From the NCBI GenBank assembly GCA_002839765.1, contig PGYR01000007.1, forward strand, positions 1 through 46,141: 46,141 nucleotides of DNA. The letters run 5' to 3'. A program made the translations under genes and the position numbers. This document shows, piece after piece, positions 1 through 9,015 of this stretch. The first letter of the stretch is position 1. Each line of letters opens with the position of its first letter. Under the pieces are notes generated by a model that saw only the letters and a list, made by a program, of their open reading frames with translations, was not told where the DNA came from and did no database searches. This DNA comes from Ignavibacteriae bacterium HGW-Ignavibacteriae-4 (lineage in GTDB: Bacteria; Bacteroidota; Ignavibacteria; Kapaibacteriales; UBA2268).

Positions 1-105
1 CGAAGAATAAATTTTTCATTTAATTCCCAAATTTTATTTAATTTCTTTTATCTATATCATCTTAAATTACAAAAATTATATATTTATACCTCATATAGGT
101 GGAAA

Positions 106-1899
106 ATGAATTTGAATTCGAACTCAATTTTTACAAGCTTTTTTGATGCACTCAGGACTAAGAGTAATACTGAATCTATTTTGCAATATTATAGAGATAA
201 AGAACTTATTCCTATGTCAAAAGGTGAATTTTTGAAGAAGGTTATATGCTTCAATAAAGCACTAACTGATTTGGGTATTGCCTCAAAAGATAGAGTTGGT
301 ATAATATCGGAGAATAGAATAGAATTCCTAATTGCAGATATGGCTACTAATAGTATTGGTATTATTAATGTTCCTACGTTTCCTAGTTTTACCCCCGAAC
401 AACAAAAATATATTTTCAATGATTGTGATGCTAAGATTATTATTGTCTCGAATAAACTACAGCTGAATAATATTCTATCTGTTAGAAATGAGCTCGAGCA
501 TCTGAAGTACATTATAACTATGGACGATGGGTTAGAGGATATATCTAATAGCATATACTCTATGAATAATCTAATAGAGTCTGTTGAGAAGAATTATAAT
601 TATGAAAACCTTAAAAGCCAACTGATAACGGCTTCACAGTCAGTAGATATTGATGATATTCTTACACTTATTTATACTTCGGGTACTACTGGTAATCCTA
701 AAGGCGTGATGCTGACTAATAAGAATGTATTGACAAACGTCTATTCAATTTGGGATACTGGAATTAAAAATGCGACTGATGAATTTTTATCATTTCTTCC
801 AATGTGTCATGTATTTGAGCGAACTGTGATTTATACTTTTCTAATTACAGGTGGTGTAGTTACTATAGCTCAGTCTATTGAATCTTTATCGAGTAATTTG
901 AATGAAGTGAAACCAAGAATAATAACAGTAGTTCCTAAATTACTAGAAACAGTAAAAAGCAGAATATTAAATGCACTGAATAATGAGACTGAATCCAAAA
1001 GGGACTTGGTATATAGGGCACTTGAGCTTTCAAATAAGTATATAGATGTAGAAAAAATTCCATTAAAAGATAAGTTGAAATTATTAGTTTATGACAAGTT
1101 AATCTTTTCTAAAATGCGTGAGAAATTGGGTGGTAGATTGAAGCATATTGTTTCTGGAGGTTCAGCTCTAAATCCAGAAGTACAGAAGTTCTTCCATTCT
1201 ATTGGGCTGAAAATAATGCAAGGATACGGTTTGACCGAATGTTCGCCAGTTGTGTCCGCTAATACACCGTCCAATTTGGAAATAGGTACAGTTGGGCCAC
1301 CTGTTAGTAATGTAGAAGTGAAAATTGACAAATCAGGCGAGATACTAGTCCGAAGTGATTCAGTAATGAAAGGTTATTGGCACGATGATATGGCTACTAA
1401 GCGATGTATTGATGATAATAATTGGTTCCATACTGGTGATATTGGTGAATTTACTTCTACTGGCAGTTTGAAAATAACTGGCCGCATTAAAAGTATAATA
1501 GTTACAAGTGGAGGGAAGAATATCTCTCCAGCTCCAATAGAAGATATGATTAGAATGAGTGAATATATTGATCATATTGCTATATTTGGTGAGAATAAAG
1601 ATTACTTAACGGCACTAATTTCACCTAATTTTGAATTATTGAAAAGTATAGCAATTGAAAGAAATATTGCCTTTGAATCTAACTATGATTTGGTTAAAAG
1701 CAAAGATATTAACGATTTAGTAATGAAAGACATAAATGAACATCAAGATACTCTAGCTAAATACGAAAGAGTAAGGAAAATAAGAATAGTACCTAATTCT
1801 TTTTCGATAGAAACTGGAGAACTAACTCCGAAGATGAGTATGAAAACGAATGTTATTTTAGAGAAATATAAATCTGAAATAGAAGGAATGTATAACTAG
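106..1899 (+). CDS. Long-chain fatty-acid--CoA ligase (AMP-forming)
   Basis: This is an adenylate-forming enzyme that activates fatty acids to acyl-CoA through an acyl-AMP. The 597-residue product carries the ATP/AMP signature YTSGTTGNPKG at about residues 190-200, the GYGLTE motif near 373, a TGDIGEF-type motif holding the ribose-contacting Asp, and the C-terminal lysine-region motif GGKNISP. The stretch 'VSGGSALNPEVQKFF' before GYGLTE is typical of the FadD15/long-chain acyl-CoA synthetase subfamily rather than acetyl-CoA or amino-acid ligases. Length is normal. An AGGTGG-like ribosome site precedes the ATG. The next gene starts one base after the stop, so the two are probably co-transcribed. 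Chain-length specificity cannot be read from sequence. Confidence 0.93.
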   Translation: MNLNSNSIFTSFFDALRTKSNTESILQYYRDKELIPMSKGEFLKKVICFNKALTDLGIASKDRVGIISENRIEFLIADMATNSIGIINVPTFPSFTPEQQKYIFNDCDAKIIIVSNKLQLNNILSVRNELEHLKYIITMDDGLEDISNSIYSMNNLIESVEKNYNYENLKSQLITASQSVDIDDILTLIYTSGTTGNPKGVMLTNKNVLTNVYSIWDTGIKNATDEFLSFLPMCHVFERTVIYTFLITGGVVTIAQSIESLSSNLNEVKPRIITVVPKLLETVKSRILNALNNETESKRDLVYRALELSNKYIDVEKIPLKDKLKLLVYDKLIFSKMREKLGGRLKHIVSGGSALNPEVQKFFHSIGLKIMQGYGLTECSPVVSANTPSNLEIGTVGPPVSNVEVKIDKSGEILVRSDSVMKGYWHDDMATKRCIDDNNWFHTGDIGEFTSTGSLKITGRIKSIIVTSGGKNISPAPIEDMIRMSEYIDHIAIFGENKDYLTALISPNFELLKSIAIERNIAFESNYDLVKSKDINDLVMKDINEHQDTLAKYERVRKIRIVPNSFSIETGELTPKMSMKTNVILEKYKSEIEGMYN

Positions 1900-1900
1900 T

Positions 1901-3361
1901 ATGATAAAAATAACTGACGAAGAAGGAAAAGTAGAATACCAAAGAGATGCTGCTAATTATAAAGGAATGGCAGATGAAGTATTTATGCCAGAAAGTATAG
2001 TTGAGATTGGTCCTTTGGTAAAGGAACTGTATTCTACGAATACACCGTTCACTATTTCGGCGGCAAGAACTGGTCTGACCGGTGGGGGAGTGCCACTTTC
2101 AGGAGTTCTAATCTCAACAGAGAGATTAAATAAGATAATATCTATTGATGTTGCTAATAAAACGGCTCTGCTAGAACCCGGTGTTCGGTTACAGACTTTC
2201 CACGATGAGCTAAAAGCACATAATCTTATGTATCCGTCGAATCCTACAGAGACTTGGAGTACAATAGGAGGGAATGTGGCTAATAATGCATCGGGAGCTA
2301 AGACTTTCAAGTACGGGCCTACTCGAAGTTTTGTCAATTATTTAGAAATTATACTTCCGGATGGCGATGAATTACACCTAAAAAGAGGAGAGTGCATAGC
2401 GAATGGAAATGATGCCGAAGTACACACAATTAATGGTAATGTTATAAAATTTCGTATCCCGAATATCAGAATACCAAAATCCTCAAAGAATGCGGCTGGT
2501 TATTTTCTAAGACCTGATATGGATTTGATTGACTTATTTATTGGGAGCGAGGGCACACTTGGTATAGTCAAGAAAGTAGGACTTGATTTACTATATCAAG
2601 TAGAAGAGGTTCTTTCTGCTATCGTATTTTTCGATGATTATAATAATCTATTGAATTTCGCTGAATATCTTAGAAATGATAATCCTCGTCAACTAAGACC
2701 TAGACTTATCGAATATTTCGACCACAATTCTCTAAGGTTATTATCAGAACATCATAGGGATTTACCTACGGATGCTATGGGTGCAGTATGGGTAGAATTT
2801 GAGACTAATTCTATAATGCTCGAGCACGATACTCTTGCACTATATGAATTGACATTGGAGCATACAGATTTGGTAGATATGACTTGGGTCGCTATGAATG
2901 ATAGAGAAAGGGATAAAATCACTAAATTCCGTCATGATTTACCTCTCGCCGTAAACGAACTACTAACTAAATATGGACAACAAAAAATATATACAGATAC
3001 TGCAGTTCATGCAGCTTCATTCCGTTCATACTATAATGAGATGTACTCTCAGTTGAATTCAATGGGATTAGATTATGTAGTATTCGGGCATCTAGGTGAT
3101 TGTCATTTGCATGCAAATCTTTTCGTTAAGAGCGAGGAGGATAAAGTAAAAGCAGACAAGTTTTATCACGATATGATGAAATTAGCAATTGAGTTAGATG
3201 GTACTATTTCAGCGGAACATGGTATTGGTAAAATCAAAAGACCATATATGAAGTACATGTTTAAAGTCGATGAAATAAAAGGAATGCTAGAGGTGAAAAA
3301 AACATTTGATCCTAAGAATCTACTAGGTTTAGACACTCTCTTTTTTAATGGGGAATTTTAG
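1901..3361 (+). CDS. FAD-linked oxidase, GlcD / D-lactate dehydrogenase family
   Basis: This 486-residue flavoprotein oxidises a 2-hydroxy acid (D-lactate or glycolate type substrate) and passes electrons to the respiratory chain. An FAD-binding PCMH domain occupies roughly residues 25-225, with the pyrophosphate-binding stretch around 53-68 (ARTGLTGGG) and the NPTETWSTIGGNVANNASGA stretch at 114-133. The C-terminal FAD-oxidase domain shows the FGHLGDCHLHANLF motif at about 395-408 and EHGIGKIKR near 440, both hallmarks of GlcD/DLD proteins. There is no iron-sulphur domain, so any electron-transfer partner is encoded elsewhere. The last 33 bases overlap, tail to tail, the end of the convergent regulator gene. 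The exact substrate is unknown. Confidence 0.9.
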   Translation: MIKITDEEGKVEYQRDAANYKGMADEVFMPESIVEIGPLVKELYSTNTPFTISAARTGLTGGGVPLSGVLISTERLNKIISIDVANKTALLEPGVRLQTFHDELKAHNLMYPSNPTETWSTIGGNVANNASGAKTFKYGPTRSFVNYLEIILPDGDELHLKRGECIANGNDAEVHTINGNVIKFRIPNIRIPKSSKNAAGYFLRPDMDLIDLFIGSEGTLGIVKKVGLDLLYQVEEVLSAIVFFDDYNNLLNFAEYLRNDNPRQLRPRLIEYFDHNSLRLLSEHHRDLPTDAMGAVWVEFETNSIMLEHDTLALYELTLEHTDLVDMTWVAMNDRERDKITKFRHDLPLAVNELLTKYGQQKIYTDTAVHAASFRSYYNEMYSQLNSMGLDYVVFGHLGDCHLHANLFVKSEEDKVKADKFYHDMMKLAIELDGTISAEHGIGKIKRPYMKYMFKVDEIKGMLEVKKTFDPKNLLGLDTLFFNGEF

Positions 3362-4432
3362 AGTAAATGTAGTTCCTTCGTTTGGCACAGAATCTATTTT
3401 TATATATAAATCGAATCTCTGACATACAAGTTTTACTATTGCTAAGCCAAGACCCATTCCTTGCTGTTCCATAGTCTTGCGACCAAACTGCTTGAAGCCA
3501 CCAATTTCGTCTAACTTAGTTAAATCAAATCCGATACCTCTGTCTTTGACTATCATTATGTATTGCTCTCCTTCAATATAAGTGCTAACATTTATCTTAG
3601 TACCATCTTTAGAGAATTTGAATGCATTAGATGCTAATTCGTCAGCTATTTTCAAGAAATATTCTGGGTAAACATCTATAACAGCAGGTACACAATTAAT
3701 CTCAACATCTTCCATCCTTTCGAATTCGGACGCCATTCTCAAGAATGAATTTTCAATCATATCTTCTGGGTCTATAGTGTAATTAGTGAATACCTTATCT
3801 TTGAAGTCAAGTTCTTCTTTGTTCAACAATAGATTAGTATAAACTAGATAATTAGAAATCAGTTTACTAAGTCTATTTCCTGAATTGACTATATTGTAAA
3901 TCATATCCTTTATCTCATTTTTTTCCATCATATCCATTTTCTTATGGAGGAATTGAGATGTAGCTAATATGACATTAAGCGGAGTCCTGAATTCATGCGG
4001 AAGAGATGACGCAAGTTGCAAACGAAGCTCATCTAACTTCGTTTCAGTCATTACTTTACTTCTGTCGTAAACTTCTAATCGTGTATTGATAGCATTAAGC
4101 AAATCTCTTGCTTTGAATGGCTTGAATATATAATCATCCGCACCGAGTTCCATGCCACGACGCATATCGTCGTTGCTAGCTTTAGCTGTTAAGAATATAA
4201 AAGGAATATTGGAGAGGCTTTCGGTAGATTTCAATCTTTCTAGGACTTCGTAACCGTCCATAACTGGCATATTAATATCACATAGAATTAAATCAGGCTT
4301 AATTTGAGTTAAACAATCAAGCCCAGCTTCACCATTTTTCGCAAGAATAGGTATATAGCCCTCTATCTCGAGCATGTCGGATATGGTCTCTCTTACAAAT
4401 TCTTCGTCTTCTATGACTAATATGTTTTTCAT
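3329..4432 (-). CDS. Response regulator receiver fused to histidine kinase (hybrid sensor)
   Basis: The 367-residue cytoplasmic signalling protein starts with a receiver domain (residues 1-122) that has the acidic pair E8/D9, phospho-acceptor D52 in CDINMP, T82 and K104. A HisKA-type dimerisation domain follows with phosphorylatable H146 in SLPHEFRTPLN, then a HATPase_c domain with an N box (ELASNAFKF) and G boxes DRGIGFD and GMGLGLAIVK. There is no membrane segment, so the receiver is probably the input and the kinase the output, the reverse of ordinary hybrids. It lies three bases downstream of lptD, suggesting co-transcription with the lipopolysaccharide export genes. The tail overlaps the convergent FAD-oxidase gene by 33 bases. 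No partner regulator is visible. Confidence 0.9.
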   Translation of the reverse strand: MKNILVIEDEEFVRETISDMLEIEGYIPILAKNGEAGLDCLTQIKPDLILCDINMPVMDGYEVLERLKSTESLSNIPFIFLTAKASNDDMRRGMELGADDYIFKPFKARDLLNAINTRLEVYDRSKVMTETKLDELRLQLASSLPHEFRTPLNVILATSQFLHKKMDMMEKNEIKDMIYNIVNSGNRLSKLISNYLVYTNLLLNKEELDFKDKVFTNYTIDPEDMIENSFLRMASEFERMEDVEINCVPAVIDVYPEYFLKIADELASNAFKFSKDGTKINVSTYIEGEQYIMIVKDRGIGFDLTKLDEIGGFKQFGRKTMEQQGMGLGLAIVKLVCQRFDLYIKIDSVPNEGTTFTLKFPIKKESV

Positions 4433-4434
4433 AT

Positions 4435-7038
4435 TTATCTATATATTGGGTCATCACGTTTTTCCAATTTCAAATCTTGTAACTGTGATGCCTTTATTCC
4501 AAATCTCAGGTAAAACCCTTGGTTTATCCCTGTTGGATACCACCTAACTGATAAATCCCAGCAGTGCATATCTTTTGTTATATTAACACTTGTATTGTCT
4601 AATTTATTGTCTATCAAATCGTATAGACCGTTTGCGTCAAATTTCCATGTCTCAGTCAGTTGGAATCGAATTCCTAAATTTAGATTAACACTTCTATCTA
4701 TTCTATCCTCGAAAGGTTGCGAATATCTGAAGTTCAAACCCAATGTCACAGACCAAGGAACACTAATTGGCTGATAACCAGCATTACACTCTCCGAATAA
4801 ATCTCTATCTTCTTCATTGAGATTCATTCTCCTCGAAAATCTATCGCCCAAAGAACTTGTAGTCTCCGCAGAGTCAACTGGCTCATTATCTTTGCCAAAA
4901 CTATCAGCAACTTTTATCCCATCGGAATCGAAACTTGTGCTTAATGATAGATTAAGATTTGTTAATCTAACTAATCCTTTATTATTTTCAAATAAAAATT
5001 TGTTAATTTTTTCTACACCAACTTTCTCATCTTGAGCATTTCTTATATCTGCTTCATCGTACAATGTGAAATTAGCATTACCTGAAAAAGTAACAAAACT
5101 CACTGCTGGTGTTCTGAATGATGTATTAATATCACTCCAATTAAGTGAATCAGCAGCTACGTTATAATTCGTATTCAAATTGAACTGCAATAGTTCCAAA
5201 TTCTTATCTAAAGAGTCACTTGAAACCTTTGCTTCGAATCTATTCACCAAATTTATGCCAATATTTTGTTGTAAATTTGATGATGCGTGGCTTCCACCAT
5301 CTGCATCGAATTTATTATAAGTGATCTCTCTTTCTAATTTAGTATCATAATACGTGCCATAAAAATCATAGCTCTGGTCAGAGAAGTCAGGGTTAATCCT
5401 ATAGCTTATAGTTGGTTCGAAAGTATGACGTAGTGCTTTCAACCCAGATTCACCAAAATTCAGCATACCATATAGTCTTGTCTGCGCACTAACACCGTAG
5501 TTATAATAGTACTCAGAGAAAAAGCCTTGTTCGAAATCTTGCTCTATTTCTTCGGACTCACTATTGTAGGAACGGGTCATTTTTCGGAAATAATTATTAA
5601 CTCCAAAGTTAAAACTAGGAGTAATATTGAAATGAAATATTCTAGGTAAACTAAAAGTAATCGAAGGTGAATGACTCAAGTATTTTCTTTCTTCACTTCT
5701 GAAAGTAGTGTCGGGTATCTCTAGTCCCAAATCTATGTTTTGTCTAGTCTGCTGAGTATAGTTCAGTCTAGAAGAATTTCTGAAAGTAACATCTTTGTCG
5801 AAGAGTTTGAATAGAGTTAAGTTCGGAATACTATAAGTAACAGGGATGTTCTGTGTTTGCTCGTCAGTTATTATATTCTGTTCTCTATTGTAACCTGCTG
5901 AAAGGTTAGACCCATTGTCGAAAGACATACTATATGATGCGTTGGAAGTGATGGTTTGAGTTATCCTCTGATTTATATTAGCAGATGTATTTCTATTGAA
6001 ATCTGAAGAGGAGAAATTCAGATTTGCACTAATGTTCTGATAAGGCGTTAAGTTTTGCTTGTGATCCAATTTGAATTTCCAAGCTGTTAAATACTCATCG
6101 TCAGTATTAAATCTAGTCTTTCCATATTCAAAGCTCGCACTTCCTGAGTATTGGTCTTTTACATTCCATCTCCCTGCAGTTCCTAATAGATATCCTCCTT
6201 TAGAGTAGAAATCAGTCGTGAATTGCATATCCCAGAACTCAGACGCTGCCCAATAGAATCCCAAATCGTCAAATATTACTCCTCTTCCTGCCGAAAAAGC
6301 AAATGAAGGAACCATCAGCCCTGATTGCCTACCACCCTTATTAGGGAAGAAAATACCAAATGGATAAATGAATACGGGAATATCTTCTACATAGAAGATA
6401 AGCGGGTCGATTAGGACTTTTTCTTTATTCACTATTTTCATCTCCGGCGAACCAAAGTAATAGTGGGGGTGTGGTGCATCGCAAGTAGTATAGAAACCAT
6501 TCTCTATGAAAATATCAGTTTCGTTGATACGCTTTATTTTCTCACCAAAGTAAAAACCTTCGGTTATTTCGGTCTCCCCAGAGCTTATTATACCCTTTTT
6601 GGTTTTGAAATTAAAAGTTAGTTGCTTTGCGAAATACTCGTTCTCTTGCTGATTATATTTGGGGAATCCATAGTATGTACCGTTGCTATCTTGTATAGCA
6701 TAGGCCTCTAGATTAGATTTACCCAAATCGAATAGAATAACCTCAGCTTCTAATTTATCAGTTCCATAGTCAACTTTGGCTCCTCCTCTAAGGCGAAGCA
6801 TATTCCGATTTGGCATAAATACAGCACTATCTTTGGCTGAGTATATTACCCTCTTTTCCAAATCAGAATCTATATCCAAATATAACTCGTCAGCAGTGCT
6901 ATCAGTGATAGTTGAGTCGATTAAAACTTTAGTGCTGTCTTGATCTTGTGCGAGGGCATTAGTTCCAGATAGGCAACAGACTATCAGTACTATAAATAGC
7001 ATTAATACATTGTTCTTTTGTAATGTATCTATTGACAA
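4435..7038 (-). CDS. lptD: LPS-assembly protein LptD (OstA)
   Basis: This outer-membrane beta-barrel inserts lipopolysaccharide into the outer leaflet. The 867-residue protein has a signal peptide (about 1-31, ending NALAQ), an N-terminal OstA-like periplasmic jellyroll region (about 50-190; 'MLRLRGGAKVDYGTDKLEAE' is typical) and a long barrel rich in alternating aromatic and polar strands from about residue 210. The IYPFGIFFPNKGGRQSGLMV stretch closely resembles the start of the LptD barrel in Bacteroidota. Length is in the usual range. It starts 4 bases after the stop of the DUF4292 lipoprotein gene and ends 3 bases before the hybrid kinase gene, forming one operon. No LptE candidate is adjacent unless the DUF4292 lipoprotein has a related role. 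Confidence 0.9.
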   Translation of the reverse strand: MSIDTLQKNNVLMLFIVLIVCCLSGTNALAQDQDSTKVLIDSTITDSTADELYLDIDSDLEKRVIYSAKDSAVFMPNRNMLRLRGGAKVDYGTDKLEAEVILFDLGKSNLEAYAIQDSNGTYYGFPKYNQQENEYFAKQLTFNFKTKKGIISSGETEITEGFYFGEKIKRINETDIFIENGFYTTCDAPHPHYYFGSPEMKIVNKEKVLIDPLIFYVEDIPVFIYPFGIFFPNKGGRQSGLMVPSFAFSAGRGVIFDDLGFYWAASEFWDMQFTTDFYSKGGYLLGTAGRWNVKDQYSGSASFEYGKTRFNTDDEYLTAWKFKLDHKQNLTPYQNISANLNFSSSDFNRNTSANINQRITQTITSNASYSMSFDNGSNLSAGYNREQNIITDEQTQNIPVTYSIPNLTLFKLFDKDVTFRNSSRLNYTQQTRQNIDLGLEIPDTTFRSEERKYLSHSPSITFSLPRIFHFNITPSFNFGVNNYFRKMTRSYNSESEEIEQDFEQGFFSEYYYNYGVSAQTRLYGMLNFGESGLKALRHTFEPTISYRINPDFSDQSYDFYGTYYDTKLEREITYNKFDADGGSHASSNLQQNIGINLVNRFEAKVSSDSLDKNLELLQFNLNTNYNVAADSLNWSDINTSFRTPAVSFVTFSGNANFTLYDEADIRNAQDEKVGVEKINKFLFENNKGLVRLTNLNLSLSTSFDSDGIKVADSFGKDNEPVDSAETTSSLGDRFSRRMNLNEEDRDLFGECNAGYQPISVPWSVTLGLNFRYSQPFEDRIDRSVNLNLGIRFQLTETWKFDANGLYDLIDNKLDNTSVNITKDMHCWDLSVRWYPTGINQGFYLRFGIKASQLQDLKLEKRDDPIYR

Positions 7039-7042
7039 TGGT

Positions 7043-7789
7043 TTATAGCTTTATTTTCGTGACGTTACTTGGAATTGAAAAATTGAATCCTTTATCAAAC
7101 TTATCAATTGATTTTATCTCATCAAATCTAAACTTTACACTTCCTTCTGTCTCTGGTATCAGAGCCGTTACTTTATGAGGCATATTACGTTTGCCTACCA
7201 TTTTGGGGTCTTCGAAAAAAACATTCAGAAGTAGGGTATTATCAGTTGATTTCTGTTGGTATTGGGTTATATAATTATCTTTGATATTATACTTGATGTA
7301 CTCTATGAACTCATCTTTGAAATATCTAAAATATAATATTTCCTGGGCATTAGAGCCTTCTTTATTAACTTTATAATCCATCTCCAAGTTTGGCTCATTT
7401 CTCAATAGGGCAATCATATCATTATAAGAAAAACCAAATCGCATAGCTTTCACCATGTTCTCTTTCGTTGGTTCGCCATAGAACGCCTTATTTTCTAATG
7501 CATTGTAAGCCATAAAAGTAAGAGGATTGGCATATACTTTAGCCGCAGGAATCCCCATGAATGCCTTTAGTATCATTAGTACAGAATCGCTAGCCGCTGA
7601 GTAAATGTCTGTATTCAAACTCAGGCTTTGACCGTTCATATCTATATCTACTTTACCAGAGAACTCCAGATTTGCTGGGGTTATGCTGCGTAGTTTCTTG
7701 AATTCAGTGTTCAGCTCACTTTTCTTTTCGCTCACTGATGAGCAACTATAAAGAAGTGAAGCGATAAGAATAAATAATATCTTTTTCAT
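7043..7789 (-). CDS. DUF4292-family outer-membrane lipoprotein
   Basis: The 248-residue product begins with a lipoprotein signal and lipobox LLYSC, placing the lipidated Cys at residue 16. The mature part reads as an antiparallel beta fold with 'FSGKVDIDMNGQSLSLNTDI' followed by 'MGIPAAKVYANPLTF', the pattern of DUF4292 proteins, which resemble LolB/LppX lipid-binding lipoproteins. It is the first gene of an operon with lptD 4 bases downstream, which fits a role in lipid or lipopolysaccharide handling at the outer membrane; that role is inferred, not shown. A divergent pterin gene begins 92 bases away. Confidence 0.8.
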   Translation of the reverse strand: MKKILFILIASLLYSCSSVSEKKSELNTEFKKLRSITPANLEFSGKVDIDMNGQSLSLNTDIYSAASDSVLMILKAFMGIPAAKVYANPLTFMAYNALENKAFYGEPTKENMVKAMRFGFSYNDMIALLRNEPNLEMDYKVNKEGSNAQEILYFRYFKDEFIEYIKYNIKDNYITQYQQKSTDNTLLLNVFFEDPKMVGKRNMPHKVTALIPETEGSVKFRFDEIKSIDKFDKGFNFSIPSNVTKIKL

Positions 7790-7817
7790 TTTTCGTAACT
7801 TTGTTTAATTTGTTATT

Positions 7818-7825
7818 CAAATTTA
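7818..7825 (-). promoter_or_regulatory. Candidate -7 promoter box of the lptD operon
   Basis: Read on the minus strand this is TAAATTTG, a match to the Bacteroidota -7 consensus TAnnTTTG, about 29 bases upstream of the DUF4292 gene start. I see no good -33 TTG partner, so the call is weak. Confidence 0.3.
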
Positions 7826-7881
7826 CAAATATTACAGGCATAATACCGTAATACTGTAAAAATTCAATTTAGGATTTAAAA

Positions 7882-8319
7882 ATGTTGTTTATTACTAAAA
7901 GTGTAGAGTTCAGTGCTTCACATAGATTGTTCAACCCCGAATGGGATTTTGCGAAGAATCAAGAAGTATATGATAAATGCAATAACCCGAACGGACACGG
8001 TCATAACTATGTATTAGAAGTTACTGTAAAAGGTAAACCTAACCCTGATACAGGATACGTTATAGACCTTAAAAAGTTGAAAAGCATATTAGTTAATAAT
8101 GTATTAATTCACTTAGATCATAAACATTTGAATGTAGATGTGGATTTTCTGAAAGGTGTAATACCTACAGTAGAGAATATTACTGTGCTAATATGGGATA
8201 TAGTAAAGCCACATATAACAGATGGTGAGCTTTATAAACTGAAACTATACGAGACTCCTAGCTCGTGGGTTGAGTACTTCGGTGAGCCAATAGAGATAAA
8301 GAGGTTCGAAAATGAGTAA
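7882..8319 (+). CDS. queD: 6-pyruvoyl tetrahydropterin synthase / 6-carboxytetrahydropterin synthase family
   Basis: This enzyme acts on dihydroneopterin triphosphate, made by the FolE encoded next to it. The 145-residue protein has the zinc-binding histidines H14 (in EFSASHRL) and H39/H41 in HGHNY, a nearby cysteine C33, and the C-terminal ETPSSWVEY segment with the pterin-anchoring Glu. The CNNPNGHGHNY stretch looks more like tetrahydrobiopterin-type PTPS than classic QueD, so the product may be a biopterin cofactor rather than a queuosine precursor; the queD symbol is used at family level only. The last 8 bases overlap folE, indicating translational coupling. No queC, queE or sepiapterin reductase gene is in the window. 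Confidence 0.85.
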   Translation: MLFITKSVEFSASHRLFNPEWDFAKNQEVYDKCNNPNGHGHNYVLEVTVKGKPNPDTGYVIDLKKLKSILVNNVLIHLDHKHLNVDVDFLKGVIPTVENITVLIWDIVKPHITDGELYKLKLYETPSSWVEYFGEPIEIKRFENE

Positions 8320-8950
8320 TAGACTATTCGACGAAATACCGAGTTTTGATGCCAATGCAAACCAAGAGCTTTCCAAAGAAGAGCTGTTAGAAATGCGTAT
8401 GCGATTGGAGCAGAAGTTCAGAGAAATACAACAGATATTAAAAATAGACCCGAATGACCCAAACTCAACGGATACACCAGAGAGAATGGCGAAAATGTAC
8501 GTCAATGAATTGCTAGAAGGTAGATTCAATAAACCACCGAAGCTAACTGTATTCCCAAATCGCTCAAAAGTGAATGACCTTGTAATATCCAAAGGAATAA
8601 AAGTGATGTCGCTTTGTTCGCACCACTGGCAACCAATTTCAGGTTATGCGGCTATTGGGTACATACCCAAAGATAAAGTAATTGGCCTATCTAAGCTAAC
8701 TAGAGTAACCGAATACTTCGCAAAGAGAGCTCAAATACAAGAAGAACTAGGCGAACAAATTGTCGATTTCCTACAAGACCTACTAGAGCCCAAAGCACTA
8801 GGCGTTGTAATAAGAGCCAAGCACTATTGTATGATAGCCAGAGGTGTTTCTGCTGACGAAAGCCACTCGGAAATGGTAACATCAGTTATGCGAGGGCGAC
8901 TACTCTCTGACCTAAATCTAAGACAAGAATTTTTGAGATTGATTGATTAG
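8312..8950 (+). CDS. folE: GTP cyclohydrolase 1
   Basis: FolE converts GTP to 7,8-dihydroneopterin triphosphate, the entry step of folate, biopterin and queuosine synthesis. The 212-residue protein shows the zinc site C102-S-H-H105 and C173 in AKHYCM, the conserved IGYIPKDKVIGLSKLTR segment at 115-131, and TPERMAKMY near 55-63. The usual CEHH of the zinc site reads CSHH and the following LVPF reads WQPI, small departures from the commonest form; the zinc-binding Cys and His residues themselves are kept. It overlaps the PTPS-like gene upstream by 8 bases, so the two steps are made together. Confidence 0.93.
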   Translation: MSNRLFDEIPSFDANANQELSKEELLEMRMRLEQKFREIQQILKIDPNDPNSTDTPERMAKMYVNELLEGRFNKPPKLTVFPNRSKVNDLVISKGIKVMSLCSHHWQPISGYAAIGYIPKDKVIGLSKLTRVTEYFAKRAQIQEELGEQIVDFLQDLLEPKALGVVIRAKHYCMIARGVSADESHSEMVTSVMRGRLLSDLNLRQEFLRLID

Positions 8951-9015
8951 GAGTGTATTAATTCATGCTTTAACTTAATTTATTTATTTTCGTTTAACAA
9001 GAAAAAGAGGATTAT

